Shown: positions 13,008 through 15,168 of the stretch, piece by piece | Position numbering within the stretch: position 1 is the stretch's first letter | Layout: the number at the start of each line of letters is the position of its first letter | DNA from: Bacillota bacterium | GTDB taxonomy: Bacteria; Bacillota; Clostridia; Lachnospirales; Lachnospiraceae | Assembly: GCA_023421075.1 (NCBI GenBank) | Contig: JAEZUM010000037.1 | Coordinates: forward strand, 1 to 15,168 | Length of the DNA: 15,168 bases | Direction: 5' to 3' | The notes under the pieces: generated by a model | The model's input: only the letters and a program-made list of their open reading frames with translations | What the model was told of the DNA's origin: nothing | The model's database searches: none | Position numbers and translations under genes: made by a program

Positions 13008-14840
13008 TTAATTGCTTTGCTTATTTCTACGATCTCTAGCACGCATGGTTGAGTCAAGAATCTTCTTTCTGATACGAAGACTCGACGGCGTAACCTCAAG
13101 TAATTCATCGGTCTCGATAAATTCCAATGCCTGCTCCAAGCTTAATACCTTAGGCGGGCTGAGTCTTAACGCTTCATCCGCACTGGAGGAACGCGTATTG
13201 GTAAGCTGTTTGCGCTTGCAGACATTTACCTCAATATCTTCAGCCTTCGGGTTCTGTCCAACTACCATTCCCGCATATACCCTTACGCCTGCGCCGATAA
13301 ATAGTATTCCACGCTCTTGTGCGTTGAATAATCCATAAGTGATACTCTCACCGGTCTCATAGGCAATCAAGCTACCGGTCTTACGATACTGTATATCGCC
13401 CTTATAGGGACCATAACCATCAAATAATGTATTGATAATACCGGTGCCTTTGGTATCGGTCAGGAACTCACCACGATATCCGATTAATCCACGAGCAGGA
13501 ATGGAGAATTCGATTCTGGTATGGCCACTGCCGGAGGTATGCATATTGATCATCTCACCCTTACGCTGACCCATCTTATCGATTACAGTTCCGGTAAATT
13601 CGTCAGGTACATCGATCATAGCGTGCTCCATTGGTTCTAACTTCTTGCCGTCCTCATCTGTCTTATATAGAACCTCTGCCTTACTTACAGAGAATTCATA
13701 ACCTTCTCTTCTCATGGTTTCGATTAAAACAGAGAGGTGAAGCTCACCTCTACCGGAGACCTTAAAGCTCTCCGTCGTATCAGTCTCTTCCACTCTAAGA
13801 CTTACATCGGTATTTAATTCTCTCATTAAGCGTTCTCTCAAGTGACGAGAGGTTACAAATTTACCTTCGGTTCCTGCCAGAGGACTGTCATTCACATTAA
13901 AAAACATGGCAATTGTCGGCTCAGATATCTTCTGGAAGGGAATTGCCTCCGGGTTCTCAGGAGAGCATATGGTGTCACCGATATGGATATCTGCGATACC
14001 GGAGATAGCAACAATGGAACCGATGGTAGCTTCCGTCACTTCAACTCTCTTTAAACCGTCAAACTCATAGAGTTTACTGATTTTTACCTTAATGTTTTTA
14101 TCGGGTTCATGGGCATTTACCATAACTGCATCCTGATTAACACGGATGATACCGTTATCTACTTTACCGATTCCGATACGTCCGACATATTCGTTATAGT
14201 CAATCGTACTAATCAGAACCTGGGTGCTCTTCTCCGGATCTCCCTCAGGAGCAGGGATATAGTTGACAATTGTCTCAAATAGCGGCGTCATATCAACCGG
14301 CTCGTCCGCAAAGGAAAGGGTTGCAATACCCTGCTTGGCAGATGCAAAGACAAAAGGACAATCCAATTGCTCGTCATTGGCATCGAGTTCTAGTAATAAT
14401 TCAAGAACTTCATCTACGACTTCATTGGGTCTTGCTTCCGGACGATCAATTTTATTGACACAAACAATAACGGGGAGAGAGAGCTCTAATGCTTTCTTAA
14501 GTACAAATTTGGTCTGAGGCATGGGACCTTCAAAGGCATCGACAACCAGAACAACGCCGTTTACCATCTTTAATACACGTTCTACCTCACCGCCGAAGTC
14601 AGCGTGTCCGGGGGTATCTATAATATTAATTTTAGTCCCATTATATTGAACGGCTGTATTCTTCGATAAGATTGTAATTCCGCGTTCTCTTTCCAGAGCA
14701 TTGGAATCCATGACTCTCTCAACCACAGCCTGATTAGTTCGAAATACACCGCTTTGCTTTAACAGCTCGTCTACCAGTGTTGTTTTACCATGATCAACGT
14801 GAGCAATTATTGCAATATTTCGAATATCCTCTCGTTTCAT
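13008..14840 (-). CDS. typA: Translational GTPase TypA/BipA
   Basis: Ribosome-associated GTPase of the elongation-factor superfamily (610 residues, the usual length), needed for 50S assembly and growth under cold and other stresses. G-domain motifs: G1 AHVDHGKTT (13-21), G2 RGITI (53-57), G3 DTPGHADF (75-82), G4 NKID (129-132), G5 SAK (167-169). The beta-barrel domain, two alpha/beta EF-G-like domains and the TypA-specific C-terminal domain follow. Marker sequences there are GRGELHLSVL and RGLIGYRGEFLTDTKG (the EF-G-III/V region) and YGLFNAQERG, with KRKQLTNTR and SSADEALRL near the end. Everything is intact. TTGGAG lies 8 bases before the ATG. It is monocistronic, convergent with the Panacea gene and divergent from the gene starting at 15156. 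Confidence 0.97.
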   Translation of the reverse strand: MKREDIRNIAIIAHVDHGKTTLVDELLKQSGVFRTNQAVVERVMDSNALERERGITILSKNTAVQYNGTKINIIDTPGHADFGGEVERVLKMVNGVVLVVDAFEGPMPQTKFVLKKALELSLPVIVCVNKIDRPEARPNEVVDEVLELLLELDANDEQLDCPFVFASAKQGIATLSFADEPVDMTPLFETIVNYIPAPEGDPEKSTQVLISTIDYNEYVGRIGIGKVDNGIIRVNQDAVMVNAHEPDKNIKVKISKLYEFDGLKRVEVTEATIGSIVAISGIADIHIGDTICSPENPEAIPFQKISEPTIAMFFNVNDSPLAGTEGKFVTSRHLRERLMRELNTDVSLRVEETDTTESFKVSGRGELHLSVLIETMRREGYEFSVSKAEVLYKTDEDGKKLEPMEHAMIDVPDEFTGTVIDKMGQRKGEMINMHTSGSGHTRIEFSIPARGLIGYRGEFLTDTKGTGIINTLFDGYGPYKGDIQYRKTGSLIAYETGESITYGLFNAQERGILFIGAGVRVYAGMVVGQNPKAEDIEVNVCKRKQLTNTRSSSADEALRLSPPKVLSLEQALEFIETDELLEVTPSSLRIRKKILDSTMRARDRRNKQSN

Positions 14841-14855
14841 CTATAACTCCAATCT

Positions 14856-14871
14856 GCGTGTGACTACACGC
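14856..14871 (-). promoter_or_regulatory. Small hairpin in the typA 5' leader
   Basis: A perfect 6-bp stem with a 4-base loop (on the minus strand GCGTGT-AGTC-ACACGC), six bases upstream of the ribosome binding site. It could tune translation initiation, and temperature sensitivity would fit TypA's cold role, but nothing in the sequence proves it. Confidence 0.45.
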
Positions 14872-14900
14872 GAATATAAATTCAATTTTGCAACCTTATT

Positions 14901-14930
14901 ATTGTAGCATAACGTCTAATTAAAAAGCAA
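14901..14930 (-). promoter_or_regulatory. Candidate promoter of typA
   Basis: Minus-strand TTGCTT (14930-14925), an 18-base spacer, TACAAT (14906-14901), followed by a leader of roughly 55 bases. Confidence 0.65.
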
Positions 14931-15155
14931 CTTATGTTTCCAAAAAAATTCATAAAAAATTAAATATTTTTTGTATAATTTAACAAAATATGTAAAACAT
15001 ATAATTATATCGATATTTTTACTTCTAAAATTTGGAAATCCGCATATATTTAATCATAGGTGAATGAAAGTTACTTTTGATTAAGTTGCGCATTCATACC
15101 ACATTTTAGAGCAGAATGGCGTAAAGATACGCCGGAAGGAAGGAGAGGTACGGTT
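14931..15155 (+). other. AT-rich leader/promoter region of the right-edge gene
   Basis: It contains TTTTTTGTATAATTTAAC (perfect TATAAT, no good -35) near 14968-14985, a long run of very AT-rich DNA, a bulged inverted repeat (GGTGAATG near 15059 with CATTCATACC near 15091) and a perfect 6-bp hairpin GGCGTA-AAGA-TACGCC (15118-15133). The last of these sits directly before the GGAAGGAAGGAGAGG ribosome binding site. A structured leader is possible, but no known riboswitch class is recognised. Confidence 0.45.
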
Positions 15156-15168
15156 ATGACAGATAAAG
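15156..15168 (+). CDS. Start of an unidentified gene (partial at window edge)
   Basis: The ATG at 15156 follows a strong site (AAGGAAGGAGAGG, 15138-15148) and opens M-T-D-K before the window ends. Too little is visible to assign a family. It is divergent from typA. Confidence 0.6.

Noticed and set aside
12815..13108. Small open frames of 63 to 76 codons on both strands, considered as a toxin partner for the Panacea gene
   Set aside because: They are produced by the two arms of the long hairpin and the end of typA, have no ribosome binding site, and read as near mirror images.

Overview
The window looks like chromosome from a low-GC, anaerobic, Gram-positive bacterium of the class Clostridia, most likely Lachnospiraceae. 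That placement is an inference from AT-rich intergenic DNA, consensus sigma-A promoters, strong AGGAGG-type ribosome binding sites, a glycyl-radical pyruvate formate-lyase, an ECF transporter S component and a YtvI-type sporulation membrane protein. No single marker fixes the species.

Region by region: (1) Positions 1 to about 1760 hold no intact gene. They are a nest of three IS256-family insertion sequences, all transcribed leftward. One copy (413-1718) sits inside the 5' part of a related copy and is bounded by imperfect 29-bp terminal inverted repeats and a perfect 8-bp target duplication. The host copy is also cut at about 125 by the end of a third, different IS256-family element that runs off the left edge. 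(2) 1770-3977 (minus) holds an AT-rich O-antigen ligase/polymerase-like membrane protein with its own terminator. (3) 3978-6209 (minus) is a complete pyruvate formate-lyase (pflB). Its leader holds a sigma-A promoter (6629-6657) and a ZTP (pfl-motif) riboswitch ending in an intrinsic terminator (6502-6622). (4) 6716-7240 (minus) is an ECF transporter S component. (5) 7446-10445 (plus) is a high-affinity zinc uptake operon, znuA-znuC-znuB, behind a near-consensus promoter whose start region is covered by a 7-5-7 palindrome. (6) 10758-11879 (plus) is a YtvI/AI-2E family membrane protein. (7) 12031-12825 (plus) is a helix-turn-helix plus Panacea (DUF4065/SocA-like) protein with no visible toxin partner. 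(8) 12885-12996 holds two very regular hairpins between convergent genes. (9) 13008-14840 (minus) is the ribosome-associated GTPase TypA/BipA. (10) A new gene starts at 15156 and runs off the right edge.

Two functional themes are well supported. First, PFL makes acetyl-CoA plus formate from pyruvate, and formate feeds 10-formyl-tetrahydrofolate synthesis. A ZTP riboswitch in front of pflB would raise PFL when formyl-folate is short. Second, znuA/C/B form a complete importer under a single probable zinc-responsive promoter, although no regulator gene is present here. I did not find a clearly new multi-gene system. The most unusual items are the nested IS insertion, the layout of the riboswitch leader, the Cys/His-rich N-terminal extension of ZnuC, the non-lipoprotein ZnuA with a 15-bp repeat linker, the orphan Panacea protein, and the 75-nt near-perfect hairpin at 12896-12970.
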